This document shows, one piece after another, positions 5,842 through 12,792 of a stretch of DNA of 12,906 nt. The notes below the pieces were generated by a model that worked only from the letters and a program-made list of their open reading frames with translations, did no database searches and was not told the DNA's origin. The position numbers and the translations under genes were made by a program. The DNA lies in contig JAKBBS010000089.1 of the NCBI GenBank assembly GCA_021808425.1, positions 1 through 12,906 of the forward strand, read 5' to 3'. Position 1 is the stretch's first letter, and the number at the start of each line of letters is the position of its first letter. This stretch comes from Actinomycetes bacterium (lineage in GTDB: Bacteria; Actinomycetota; Acidimicrobiia; Acidimicrobiales; Palsa-688).

Positions 5842-6923
5842 ACGCCGACACCGAACCCCGAGCACCCGGCGAGATACCGTCGACGCTCAGCCCGGGCGGC
5901 CTCGCAAGGGCCATGGCCGGAGTCGTCGGGGGGGCAACCGTGACCAGCGTGCGCGCCGAGGCGGTCGGAACCGGCCAGATGGCCGACTGCTGGAGATGCC
6001 ACCTCGAATACGACAGGCGGCAAGCCGGTCCGAGATCGGTGATCGTCAAGCTTCCCTCCTCGGATCCGAAGAGCGTCGAGACGGCGGTCGCTCTTCGTAA
6101 CTACGAGATAGAGGTCAGCTTCTACGTCCAGCTCAGCGGCGAGCTGGACGTGAAGACCCCCGCGTTCTACCACGCGTCTTTGGACCCGGGCGGGGCGAAT
6201 TTCATCCTGGTCTTGGAGGACGTGGCTCCTTCACGCCAAGGCGACCAGCTCGCCGGCTGCAGCGCGGACGAAGCCTTCCTCGCCGTATCCGAACTGCCAG
6301 GTCTCCACGCCCCGCTGTGGGGCGCCGACAGGCTCCGGACGCTCGACTGGCTGCATCGCAGCAGCCCTGGAACTGAAGGCGTCATGCCGGCCCTCGTCCG
6401 GGCCCTGCACGCCGGATTCGTCGAGCGATACCACGAACGCGTTGACCCCGAAGTTCTCGCTACCGCCGAGCGGCTGATGGAACGCCTCGACATTTTCGAC
6501 TCGGTCAAGCCCGGCCCGTGGACCGTCACGCACGGCGATTTTCGCCTCGACAACCTGCTCTTTCCGCCCGCCGGAACGCCGCAGCGAGTCAACGTCGTCG
6601 ACTGGCAGACCGCTTCGCACGGCCCCGGCGTTGCCGACCTCAGCTACTTCATCGGTGCGTCGTTGGATCCGTCCCGGCGGGCCGAGGTCGAAAGCGACCT
6701 TGTCCGCTCGTACCAAGAGCGGATGCGGGCAGCCGGGATAGACCTCAGATGGAACGACCTGTGGGAAAGCTACCGCCGCTACAGCCTCGGAGGTCTGGTC
6801 ATGGCAATCGCAGCGTCGATGCTGGTCAGGCGCACCCCTCGCGGCGACGACATGTTCATGGCGATGGCCAACCGTCACGGCCGCCACGCGATCGACCTCG
6901 AGGCCCTTGAGCTGCTGACCTAG
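5838..6923 (+). CDS. Phosphotransferase-family (APH/CHK-fold) kinase, substrate unknown
   Basis: 361 residues. The N-lobe has a Gly-containing loop (AVGTGQMADCW, about 42-52), the ATP-binding lysine in SVIVKLP (K71), a Glu-bearing helix (NYEIEVSFY, about 88-96) and the hinge FILVLEDV. The C-lobe has the Brenner catalytic motif HGDFRLDN (232-239) and the metal-binding aspartate in VVDWQ (D255). All catalytic parts of an aminoglycoside-phosphotransferase-fold kinase are present, so it should phosphorylate a small hydroxylated molecule. Many actinobacterial members of this family are not antibiotic resistance enzymes, and the context gives no reason to call resistance. The GTG start overlaps the previous gene's TGA by 4 bases (5838-5841), a translational coupling that ties it to the AttH/CrtC-like protein. 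Its stop is only 10 bases from that of the convergent gene. Confidence 0.85.
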   Translation: MNADTEPRAPGEIPSTLSPGGLARAMAGVVGGATVTSVRAEAVGTGQMADCWRCHLEYDRRQAGPRSVIVKLPSSDPKSVETAVALRNYEIEVSFYVQLSGELDVKTPAFYHASLDPGGANFILVLEDVAPSRQGDQLAGCSADEAFLAVSELPGLHAPLWGADRLRTLDWLHRSSPGTEGVMPALVRALHAGFVERYHERVDPEVLATAERLMERLDIFDSVKPGPWTVTHGDFRLDNLLFPPAGTPQRVNVVDWQTASHGPGVADLSYFIGASLDPSRRAEVESDLVRSYQERMRAAGIDLRWNDLWESYRRYSLGGLVMAIAASMLVRRTPRGDDMFMAMANRHGRHAIDLEALELLT

Positions 6924-6933
6924 GCCGGTGGGG

Positions 6934-7671
6934 TTACGAGGCCTCCGGGGCGAGCAGCAGTTGCGTCGAGACCTTCGCGCCGTCAAGTGCAGCCGAGATC
7001 GCCATACCGGACTGTTCGGCTACCTTTCGAAGCTCGGCCAGGTGAGGTAGCTGGTCCTGGGACTGCGAGACGACGATCCCTTCGTCGGTGACCTCCACCG
7101 ACATTTCGTCGCCGGACCGGGCGAGACAGCGCAGGAACTCGCACGCGACCCGCAGGGCTATCGGGTCGTAGCGCGGTCGGGTGGATGCCGTCGACAACTC
7201 GCTCGGAGTGCCTGTCACCTCGCGGATGATCGCCAGTTCCATTGCGACCCCTACGGCCAAGGATCCATCCCATAGGAACGGAAGCTCTACTCCGGGGCCT
7301 GCAACCTCGAGCCACTCGCGCTCTACGCGAACCCCTTCGAGTGCGAGCGCGACATCCACAGAAACGTTAGGGCGGTTGGATCCGCTCGCCGCTGGCCCTC
7401 CCTCGGCTTCTCGGACGCGCTCCTCGGCTCTAGATGCGCGTTCGTCGGCTTCTCGGACGCGCTCCTCGGCTCTAGATGCGCGTTCGTCGGCTTCTCGGGC
7501 GCGCTCCTCCGCTTTGGCGACCAGCTCGTCCGCGTCTCGAAGGCGGCTCGACTGGCGCAGGAGACGGGCCTGGTCGCGACGGCGTGCGACGGAGCCACGC
7601 CGGGCCGTCCAGCCAAACACGGCAGCTGCGACCGCGGCGACGGCGAGGACAACGGATAGAGCTAACGTCAC
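6934..7671 (-). CDS. Membrane-anchored coiled-coil protein of unknown function
   Basis: 245 residues from a GTG. A single N-terminal membrane helix (about 2-21, LALSVVLAVAAVAAAVFGW) is followed by a basic stop-transfer stretch (ARRGSVARRRDQAR). A charged coiled coil covers about 45-90, dominated by a 14-residue repeat (VREADERASRAEER) in two identical copies plus degenerate neighbours. The C-terminal globular part (about 100-245) is mixed alpha/beta with no family I recognise. Its segment CEFLRCLARSGDEMSVEVTD to GIVVSQSQ faintly recalls a histidine-kinase-like ATPase fold, but the N, G1 and G2 boxes are not seen. The topology predicts a cytoplasmic body tethered to the membrane. The start lacks a clear ribosome-binding site. 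The gene above it on the same strand (7765-8103) may be its partner. Confidence 0.65.
   Translation of the reverse strand: MTLALSVVLAVAAVAAAVFGWTARRGSVARRRDQARLLRQSSRLRDADELVAKAEERAREADERASRAEERVREADERASRAEERVREAEGGPAASGSNRPNVSVDVALALEGVRVEREWLEVAGPGVELPFLWDGSLAVGVAMELAIIREVTGTPSELSTASTRPRYDPIALRVACEFLRCLARSGDEMSVEVTDEGIVVSQSQDQLPHLAELRKVAEQSGMAISAALDGAKVSTQLLLAPEAS
7403..7486. repeat. Two perfect tandem copies of a 42-bp unit inside the coiled-coil gene
   Basis: Bases 7403-7444 and 7445-7486 are identical over all 42 positions. A third, degenerate copy begins at 7487 (tcggcttctcgg followed by several changes). The unit is 14 codons, exactly two heptads, so the duplication keeps both the reading frame and the coiled-coil register. 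Perfect identity at third codon positions indicates recent duplication or ongoing conversion. Confidence 0.95.
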
Positions 7672-7764
7672 GCCCCGCTACGGTAGCGACCCCGGGACAC
7701 CTCGTTTGACGCCCGGGCCGCATCAGCGGTACGGGCGGCCGGTCGTCGCCTACGACGGGGGGGC

Positions 7765-8103
7765 TCAGATCCGCACGTCGAATATCGCTTTGCGCGCCAC
7801 GTCGAGCTCGGCAGCCGCAGAACTTCGATACCAGTCGACCCCCGAGGGCCTTTGGGTCGAAGGCGAAGACGAGCCTGGTGCGGGAAAACTGCGGCGTCGG
7901 TCCTGTAGGAGCCTCCGCTCACGTTTGCGTGGACCCGGCACGGCGGCGTCGACCATGTCCTCGTAGTCGTTGATGTGCTCTGCCAGAAGCCGGTAGCACT
8001 TCTGCGCCAGCGCAACGGCCTCCTCGCTCGACTTAGTGCTTCCCGCCTTGGCGAGCAGCGCCGAGGCCACGTCAAGTCTACAGCGATCCAGATCGGCCGG
8101 CAT
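7765..8103 (-). CDS. Small hypothetical protein
   Basis: 112 residues from an ATG; I do not recognise a family. The first half is helical (LDRCRLDVASALLAKAGS, then SSEEAVALAQKCYRLLAEHI) and has the GC-rich third positions expected of a real gene in this genome. The middle (about 57-85) is Arg/Pro/Ser-rich and probably disordered, and the last 25 residues (SGVDWYRSSAAAELDVARKA) are helical again. There is no membrane segment or signal peptide. The ribosome-binding site is weak. A competing minus-strand frame overlaps its second half, so a frameshift or a shorter product cannot be excluded. It lies 93 bases upstream of the coiled-coil gene on the same strand. The 149 bases before it (8104-8252) show no gene or clear signal. 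Confidence 0.5.
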   Translation of the reverse strand: MPADLDRCRLDVASALLAKAGSTKSSEEAVALAQKCYRLLAEHINDYEDMVDAAVPGPRKRERRLLQDRRRSFPAPGSSSPSTQRPSGVDWYRSSAAAELDVARKAIFDVRI

Positions 8104-8252
8104 GTCAGTGACTCTACGGCCGACTCAAAGCCTCGTAAAGGCCTGCCGGCGCGATCCGGGAAATGCAGGAAAAATGATGCCGGTCAGCCGGGGGCCTCCC
8201 CGCGAGAACACGAAAGTGGTGCAGCTCGCAGGCGTGGCATCCCAACGAAAGG

Positions 8253-8540
8253 TCAGGCGACGACCTCGCTCGTCTGCATAACGGGGGTAATGTTAGTGTA
8301 GTTCGGTACGTCCGCCATCACGTCGGCAGTGCCTGGCGCGGCCATAGCAGCGTTCAGCTCGTCGAGTGAGTCGAAGCGGAAGTGCACGGCAGCCACGTAC
8401 GGACCGTTGATCCCCTTCTCGATCTCGGAGTCGGCCAGACCCCAGGTCTTCATTGCGAGAGGAACGTGCTTGGCACGGTAGTACTCGTGGTCGAAGGTTG
8501 ACCCCTCGCCGCTCGGGTAGTAGACGCTGACTTTTATCAT
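8253..8540 (-). CDS. EthD-domain family protein
   Basis: 95 residues, typical of the EthD family (dimeric ferredoxin-like alpha/beta barrel). The start MIKVSVYYPSGEG, then DHEYYRAKHVPLA, and the end NYTNITPVMQTSEVV are characteristic; the His in 'KHVPL' is usually conserved. EthD was named from the ethyl tert-butyl ether degradation cluster, where its exact role is unclear; relatives act as small cyclases, decarboxylases or monooxygenase-like helpers. It lies 6 bases after the VOC gene stop and has only a weak ribosome-binding site, so translational coupling is likely. It is the last gene of the minus-strand run. No T-tailed terminator is visible in 8104-8252. Confidence 0.88.
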   Translation of the reverse strand: MIKVSVYYPSGEGSTFDHEYYRAKHVPLAMKTWGLADSEIEKGINGPYVAAVHFRFDSLDELNAAMAAPGTADVMADVPNYTNITPVMQTSEVVA

Positions 8541-8546
8541 GCTCTA

Positions 8547-8945
8547 TTAGTACATCATCCGTGGGTCTCGGTAATGCTTGAACTCGATCAAGTTCCCCGA
8601 CGGGTCCCGGAGGACGAAGGTGACGTGCTCTTCGACCATGTCCTTGAACCTGGGTTCGCAGGCTTTGAAGAACGGGACGTCCCTGGTGACTGCGCAGAAG
8701 AGGACCGCTTCGAACTCGCTTCGATCTACGAAAGTGACCCCGAAGTGGCGTGGGTAGAGCTCGGGGTTGCGGTCCCACTCGTCGGAGACGTGGCAGACCA
8801 CCTGGTCGCCGAAGAAGTCGAGCGTTATCCGGTCCTCGTAGCGCCGCGCGAGGTGGCAGCCGAGCTTGCCGACGTAGAAGTCCTGGGCCTCGTCCAGGTC
8901 TCGGACGGGTATTGCCAGATGGAAGACGTTGCTTGAGTTACGCAT
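8547..8945 (-). CDS. VOC (glyoxalase/dioxygenase) superfamily protein
   Basis: 132 residues, a standard single-subunit VOC protein with two beta-alpha-beta-beta-beta modules. VFHLAIPVRDLDEAQDFY opens module one with candidate metal ligand His9. HFGVTFVD opens module two with His67, and LRDPSGNLIEFKHY ends it with Glu121. This 2-His-1-Glu set fits a divalent-metal-dependent isomerase, lyase or dioxygenase. The overall look is of the glyoxalase/bleomycin-resistance/dioxygenase group, and the substrate cannot be told. Its ATG overlaps the end of the upstream ligase-ComA gene by 8 bases, with AAGGAA well placed inside that gene. It ends in tandem stops (TAA TAG). The tight coupling suggests it works on the product or substrate of the fusion enzyme. 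Confidence 0.87.
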   Translation of the reverse strand: MRNSSNVFHLAIPVRDLDEAQDFYVGKLGCHLARRYEDRITLDFFGDQVVCHVSDEWDRNPELYPRHFGVTFVDRSEFEAVLFCAVTRDVPFFKACEPRFKDMVEEHVTFVLRDPSGNLIEFKHYRDPRMMY

Positions 8946-11460
8946 CGATTCGTTCCTTGCTGAAGCTTGCGAATGTGTCCGACCTCAGACCGAGACGTAA
9001 AGTCTCGAGGCCGATGACGTCCCCCGGAGCGACGTTGCCCACGTTGACGTTGGGTCCCGCCATCCCCACGAAGTAGACCTGCAGCCGCTTCGTGGGTGCC
9101 TCGAAGAGCAGCTGCGACCAATCGATGCCCGTCAACGCGAACGCATCGAGGATGTCCTCGCGGGCGGTTCCGTCCGGTCGGCATATGCCGCTCTGGCCGC
9201 TCTCGCGGGCCTCTGCCGTCACGAGCCACGCCCCGCTTTGGAGGTCCTGCCTCGCCTGGACGGCAAGATCGGCGGCTGCGGAGGCGCCTGCCCGGGTCTG
9301 GTCTTTGTATCCGACCTCGGTTATGACCGTGAAGTCCCTGGCCGCCCGGCGGATGTATCCGGCCCGGTCCTCGGGGGAGATCTCGATCGTCCCGTCCGAG
9401 ATCTCGACATGGCTCACGCCGAGATGCCCGCAGAAACTCAGGTAATCCTCGAAGCGTCCCGCAGCCACGAACTTCTCGAAGAGCGTCCCGCCGAAGTAGG
9501 CGTCGATACCCTCGTCGCGCAACACATGCAGCTTGGCCTCGATGAACGGGGTCACCAGAGCGGTTCCCCAGCCGAACTTCACCAGGTCGATGTGCGTGCC
9601 GGCGCTGGAGATCGCGTCGGTGAAGCCAACCAGTGGCATCCCAGAGTCGATCATCATTGTGAGGCCGCTCTGGCGAGGCTTCACGGTCCGCAAGGGAAGC
9701 TCGAGCGCTGCGGCTGCCAGGGACACGGCGCTGCGCCGGGGCGCGGGTGCACGGTTACCCCCCGCGGGGTGCATGCCGCGACTCGCAGCGAAGTCCCTCA
9801 ATGGGTCCTGGCCGCTGTCGGGCTTCACGTACCCTTCTAGAGGTGAACCGTCGGACGGGTCGACGCCGTTGGCGACGAGGTTGGCGACCTCCCCTCGGCG
9901 GATCTTGCCGGTCGGCCCCGCCGGAAGCGAGCTCGTGACGTGAATCTCCACCGGGCGCTTGTAGCGGCTCAGGGCCTCCTCGCAGCGCTGCGACAGCTGC
10001 AGAGCCAACGCTTCGGGTGACTGGGCCGCCGCTTCGGCCGCGATGACGAAGGCCACCGGCTCCGCGCCTACCGTTGGGTGGGGGCGCCCGACGACTACCG
10101 CCGCCGTCACGTCTGGGTGGGCCAAAAGGACTTCTTCGACCTCGCGGGGGACGATCTTCTCGCCGCCCCGGTTGATCACGTCCCCGTCGCGGCCGACCAG
10201 GTAGAGATAGCCGGCCTCGTCGAGGTATCCGATGTCGCCGGTATCGAGCCAGCCGTCGCCGCGAACAGCCGCCCGCGACGTCCACTCGCGTGACACTCCG
10301 TCGCCGGGAAGCTTCGCGCTGGCGGGGTCGCCCACGGGACAGCACGCCCAATAATGTGACGTAACGCGGTCGCCTTTGATCTGAACTCTCCCCGCAGCCA
10401 AGCTCGAAGCGGCTTCACCGTTCTCGGCGATCACACGTAGAGCCACGTCGACAGGCAGGCCGACGGATCCGGGCCGCACGTTGCTGGTCGGATTCGCCGT
10501 TATCTGGCTCGCCGCTTCCGTCATGCCGTACGTCTCTATGACGGGGATGAAGCTGAACGCTTCGAAACGCTCCCGCACGCCGGCGGGGAGGGGTGCGGAC
10601 GCGGAACGTGCCAGTCGAGGCCGCGAAGTCGTGAAACCGGGGCGGTTACCCGGAAATTCCGACGAGGCCGGCCCGGGCGACGAGGACAGGATCGCCAACA
10701 TGGCCGGAACCAGGTTGAGCCACGTGGCTCGAAGCGAGTCGACAGTCGACCAGAAGTTGCGTCGCGAGAACTGGCGTTCGACGACTATCGTCGAATCCGC
10801 TACCAGGGCTGACAGGACGCCGACGACGAGTCCGTTGATGTGGAACAGCGGAAGAGGCGAGTAACCGATGTCCGACGACGTCAATGCAAGCTCCGACGCA
10901 ACCCCTGCGGCGGTGGCCAGAAGTTGGGCTTCGCTAAGCGGAACGATCTTCGGCTCGCCGGTCGTGCCCGAGCTGGACATTAGAAGCGACAGCCGGGAGG
11001 GGGTTTCGGGGAAGTCCGCCGCCGGCATGCGCTCGCCGCCGAGGGCCAGGAGCGTCTCGCTGTCAGCCCACCAGGTTTCGATCGACATGGCCGGCTGCGC
11101 AGCGGACGGCCACAGGGACGGGATCCCCTCGGCGCTCGGGTACATCCCGAGGCCGCTTCGATCTGTCACCAGAGACCTCACCCCGAGTTGGCGGATCCGG
11201 GCGTCGAGATCCGCCTGCGGCGCCGCCGGGTCCAACGGAACCACCACTACGCCGCTCGCGAGAGCCGATACGAAGTTAGCTGCCATCGCAACCGGATCGG
11301 CTACGGCGAGCCCGACCGGGCCTTCGAGACCACTCGAGCGCCAGCGGTCTGAGAGCTCCGCCACTTCGCGCCACGTGACGCCTTGACCGGTGGCTCCCTC
11401 CACGATGGCAGGCCGATCCTGTGAGGATCTCGCGTCCAGGTAACCGCGTACGTTCAGCAT
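8938..11460 (-). CDS. Two-domain fusion: AMP-forming acyl-CoA ligase plus phosphosulfolactate synthase (ComA)-like domain
   Basis: 840 residues. Residues 1-539 are a complete adenylate-forming enzyme: P-loop SSGTTGEPK (163-171), YGMTEA (311-316), WLDTGD (404-409), GRDGDVINRGGEKI (423-436) and the catalytic lysine K519 in GPTGKIRR. The stretches around FWSTVDSLRATWLNLVPAML and TEAASQITANP resemble the oxalate-CoA ligase/AAE3 group. A Pro/Arg-rich linker covers 540-587. Residues 588-836 match PF02679 phosphosulfolactate synthase: TMMIDSGMPL, HIDLVKFGWGTALVTP, GIDAYFGGTLFE, SHVEISDGTIEI, VITEVGYKD, LLFEAPTKRLQVYFV, GPNVNVGNV and ETLRLGLRSDT. ComA adds sulfite to phosphoenolpyruvate in coenzyme M synthesis, but bacterial and plant relatives (HSA32) have other or unknown roles. 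The ATG at 11460 has AGGAG 10 bases upstream and overlaps the acyltransferase end by 7 bases; longer in-frame starts upstream add only unstructured residues. Each domain call is strong; the joint function is unknown. Confidence 0.9.
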   Translation of the reverse strand: MLNVRGYLDARSSQDRPAIVEGATGQGVTWREVAELSDRWRSSGLEGPVGLAVADPVAMAANFVSALASGVVVVPLDPAAPQADLDARIRQLGVRSLVTDRSGLGMYPSAEGIPSLWPSAAQPAMSIETWWADSETLLALGGERMPAADFPETPSRLSLLMSSSGTTGEPKIVPLSEAQLLATAAGVASELALTSSDIGYSPLPLFHINGLVVGVLSALVADSTIVVERQFSRRNFWSTVDSLRATWLNLVPAMLAILSSSPGPASSEFPGNRPGFTTSRPRLARSASAPLPAGVRERFEAFSFIPVIETYGMTEAASQITANPTSNVRPGSVGLPVDVALRVIAENGEAASSLAAGRVQIKGDRVTSHYWACCPVGDPASAKLPGDGVSREWTSRAAVRGDGWLDTGDIGYLDEAGYLYLVGRDGDVINRGGEKIVPREVEEVLLAHPDVTAAVVVGRPHPTVGAEPVAFVIAAEAAAQSPEALALQLSQRCEEALSRYKRPVEIHVTSSLPAGPTGKIRRGEVANLVANGVDPSDGSPLEGYVKPDSGQDPLRDFAASRGMHPAGGNRAPAPRRSAVSLAAAALELPLRTVKPRQSGLTMMIDSGMPLVGFTDAISSAGTHIDLVKFGWGTALVTPFIEAKLHVLRDEGIDAYFGGTLFEKFVAAGRFEDYLSFCGHLGVSHVEISDGTIEISPEDRAGYIRRAARDFTVITEVGYKDQTRAGASAAADLAVQARQDLQSGAWLVTAEARESGQSGICRPDGTAREDILDAFALTGIDWSQLLFEAPTKRLQVYFVGMAGPNVNVGNVAPGDVIGLETLRLGLRSDTFASFSKERIDA

Positions 11461-12710
11461 GAAACTAGTACTCCTGTCGTTTGGTTCTGCAACTGGTTCG
11501 TCTCGGCTTTGCGCTGGATCACAGACGTCCGGGGTCGGCGTGTAACGGCGGCTCGCCACGGCCTACCGGTGAGCGCCAGTGAGAGGGGGGTCTTACGCGC
11601 GACCAGTGTCAGCGCGGTCGCACCGGAGACGGTTATTAGATACGAGACAATCGTCGCCACCACTGCCGGCATCGCCTGGTGGCCGTTGCCGAAGCCTGCG
11701 TAATCGAGCAGCAATGCGAGCACCAAAGGATGCGCGAGGTAGATGCCAAACGACGCGTCCGACAGAAGCTCGATCGCGTGCTGGCCGCGGCGCGGCCCGG
11801 TTGCCCAGCGACGGCCGATCATGTAGACGACGAGAACCGCCGCGAGACACGACAGCGCCATCGCCGGCTGGAGAACGCCGTTTGCACGCCTCGGGGCCAT
11901 GCTCGAAAGCTGTCCGGCGTACGCGGCGAGTGAGCCTGCGACCGCGAGCACTGCTACGCCGAGCAGCCACCGCGACCGGCGGGCCACTACCGCCTCTATC
12001 TTGTCGAGGTGCACGGCGGCGTACGCGCCACCGAGTACGTACATCGCATAGGTGGGCAGCAGCTCGTAGGCGTGTGCGTAGCCCCAGCCGGCTGTGCCGG
12101 CAGGCGCGCTCGAGTACTGCAGAAGTGCGAGCCATGCGAGGTTCGCCACCACGATTGCGGCAAACACCACCGCAGCCCGGTCGGCGGTTGCGCGGACGAA
12201 GCGGAGTATGAGCGGGAAACACAGGTAGAGTTGGATCGTCACGACCAGGAAGTACAGGTGGTACATGGCTCCCCCGTCCAGGAGATCCACAAGGAAACCG
12301 CGAAGTGACGGGTGAAGGTGCGCATGCCCGAAGACGCCGTAGGCGTAGTAGACGGCGCTCCAGGTGACGTAGGGCACCACGACGAAGCCGATCCGCTTCC
12401 TCCAAAACAAGCCAGCCTTCATCGGCCTGCCCCACGCCGAGAAGACCAGGACGAAACCTGTTATGGCGAAGAACACCTCCCGCCCATACTGCAGGAGCAT
12501 CATCATCCCTGCGGCAACCCGGTTACTCGGCAGCTCCGTAAATGCCAGCGAATGCACCGATATGACCGCCGCGAAAGTGAGGAGCCGCACCACATCTATC
12601 TGCCATAGATGTCCTTTGGTTACTTCACGTGTCGCCCCGTTGCTGTTCCCTCGCGGGAGACCGCCCACCGCGGCGTCAAAGGCCTGCGCGGTGGCGACTC
12701 CGTTCGACAT
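11454..12710 (-). CDS. Acyltransferase 3 family integral membrane protein (OatA/NodX type)
   Basis: 418 residues with about ten hydrophobic membrane segments. The first segment contains the family signature R42-x10-H53 (IDVVRLLTFAAVISVHS), where the His is essential in characterised members. FFAITGFVLVFSAW follows, and the late SFGIYLAHPLVLALL matches the conserved end of the fold. Such proteins move acyl groups across or at the membrane onto sugars, peptidoglycan, lipids or macrolides. There is no fused SGNH domain, so it is a stand-alone acyltransferase. The extra N-terminal 30 residues are polar and the C-terminal 45 basic and hydrophilic. The ATG has GAGGA 7 bases upstream. The stop overlaps the ligase-ComA start, so acyl donor supply by that enzyme is plausible. 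Confidence 0.9.
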   Translation of the reverse strand: MSNGVATAQAFDAAVGGLPRGNSNGATREVTKGHLWQIDVVRLLTFAAVISVHSLAFTELPSNRVAAGMMMLLQYGREVFFAITGFVLVFSAWGRPMKAGLFWRKRIGFVVVPYVTWSAVYYAYGVFGHAHLHPSLRGFLVDLLDGGAMYHLYFLVVTIQLYLCFPLILRFVRATADRAAVVFAAIVVANLAWLALLQYSSAPAGTAGWGYAHAYELLPTYAMYVLGGAYAAVHLDKIEAVVARRSRWLLGVAVLAVAGSLAAYAGQLSSMAPRRANGVLQPAMALSCLAAVLVVYMIGRRWATGPRRGQHAIELLSDASFGIYLAHPLVLALLLDYAGFGNGHQAMPAVVATIVSYLITVSGATALTLVARKTPLSLALTGRPWRAAVTRRPRTSVIQRKAETNQLQNQTTGVLVSC

Positions 12711-12731
12711 TTCTTCATCCTCGGAGCGCTA

Positions 12732-12760
12732 GCTGAGAGCGCGACTCAGCGCCCGCTGAG
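12732..12760. other. Alternative hairpins before the acyltransferase gene
   Basis: GCTGAG (12732-12737), CTCAGC (12745-12750) and GCTGAG (12755-12760) allow two mutually exclusive stems sharing the middle arm. On the minus strand the stronger one is CTCAGCGGGCGCTGAG (6-7 bp stem). The set lies in the 82-base gap between the methyltransferase stop and the acyltransferase start, about 22 bases before the ATG. No T-run follows, so it may be a processing or attenuation structure, or chance. Confidence 0.35.
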
Positions 12761-12792
12761 AGGTTGCTGAAAATGCAGCCGGTGGAGACGCC

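Noticed and set aside
5838..6923. Aminoglycoside resistance gene
   Set aside because: The fold and catalytic motifs match the broad phosphotransferase family, but nothing in sequence or context points to an antibiotic substrate.
6231..6986. A 251-codon minus-strand frame opposite the phosphotransferase gene
   Set aside because: It is antisense to a kinase with full catalytic motifs and has no recognisable domain.
8104..8252. Terminator or small RNA between the EthD and hypothetical genes
   Set aside because: Some GC-rich short inverted stretches exist, but there is no stable stem with a T-run and no recognisable RNA family.
9690..9775. Separate start for a stand-alone ComA gene behind the ligase
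   Set aside because: A Met codon (residue 563) exists in the linker, but the frame is continuous from the ligase and no ribosome-binding site stands out before it. A minor internal product cannot be excluded.
11593..12435. A 280-codon minus-strand frame inside the acyltransferase gene
   Set aside because: Same strand, shifted frame, very Arg-rich with no membrane segments; the overlapping frame has clear acyltransferase 3 motifs.
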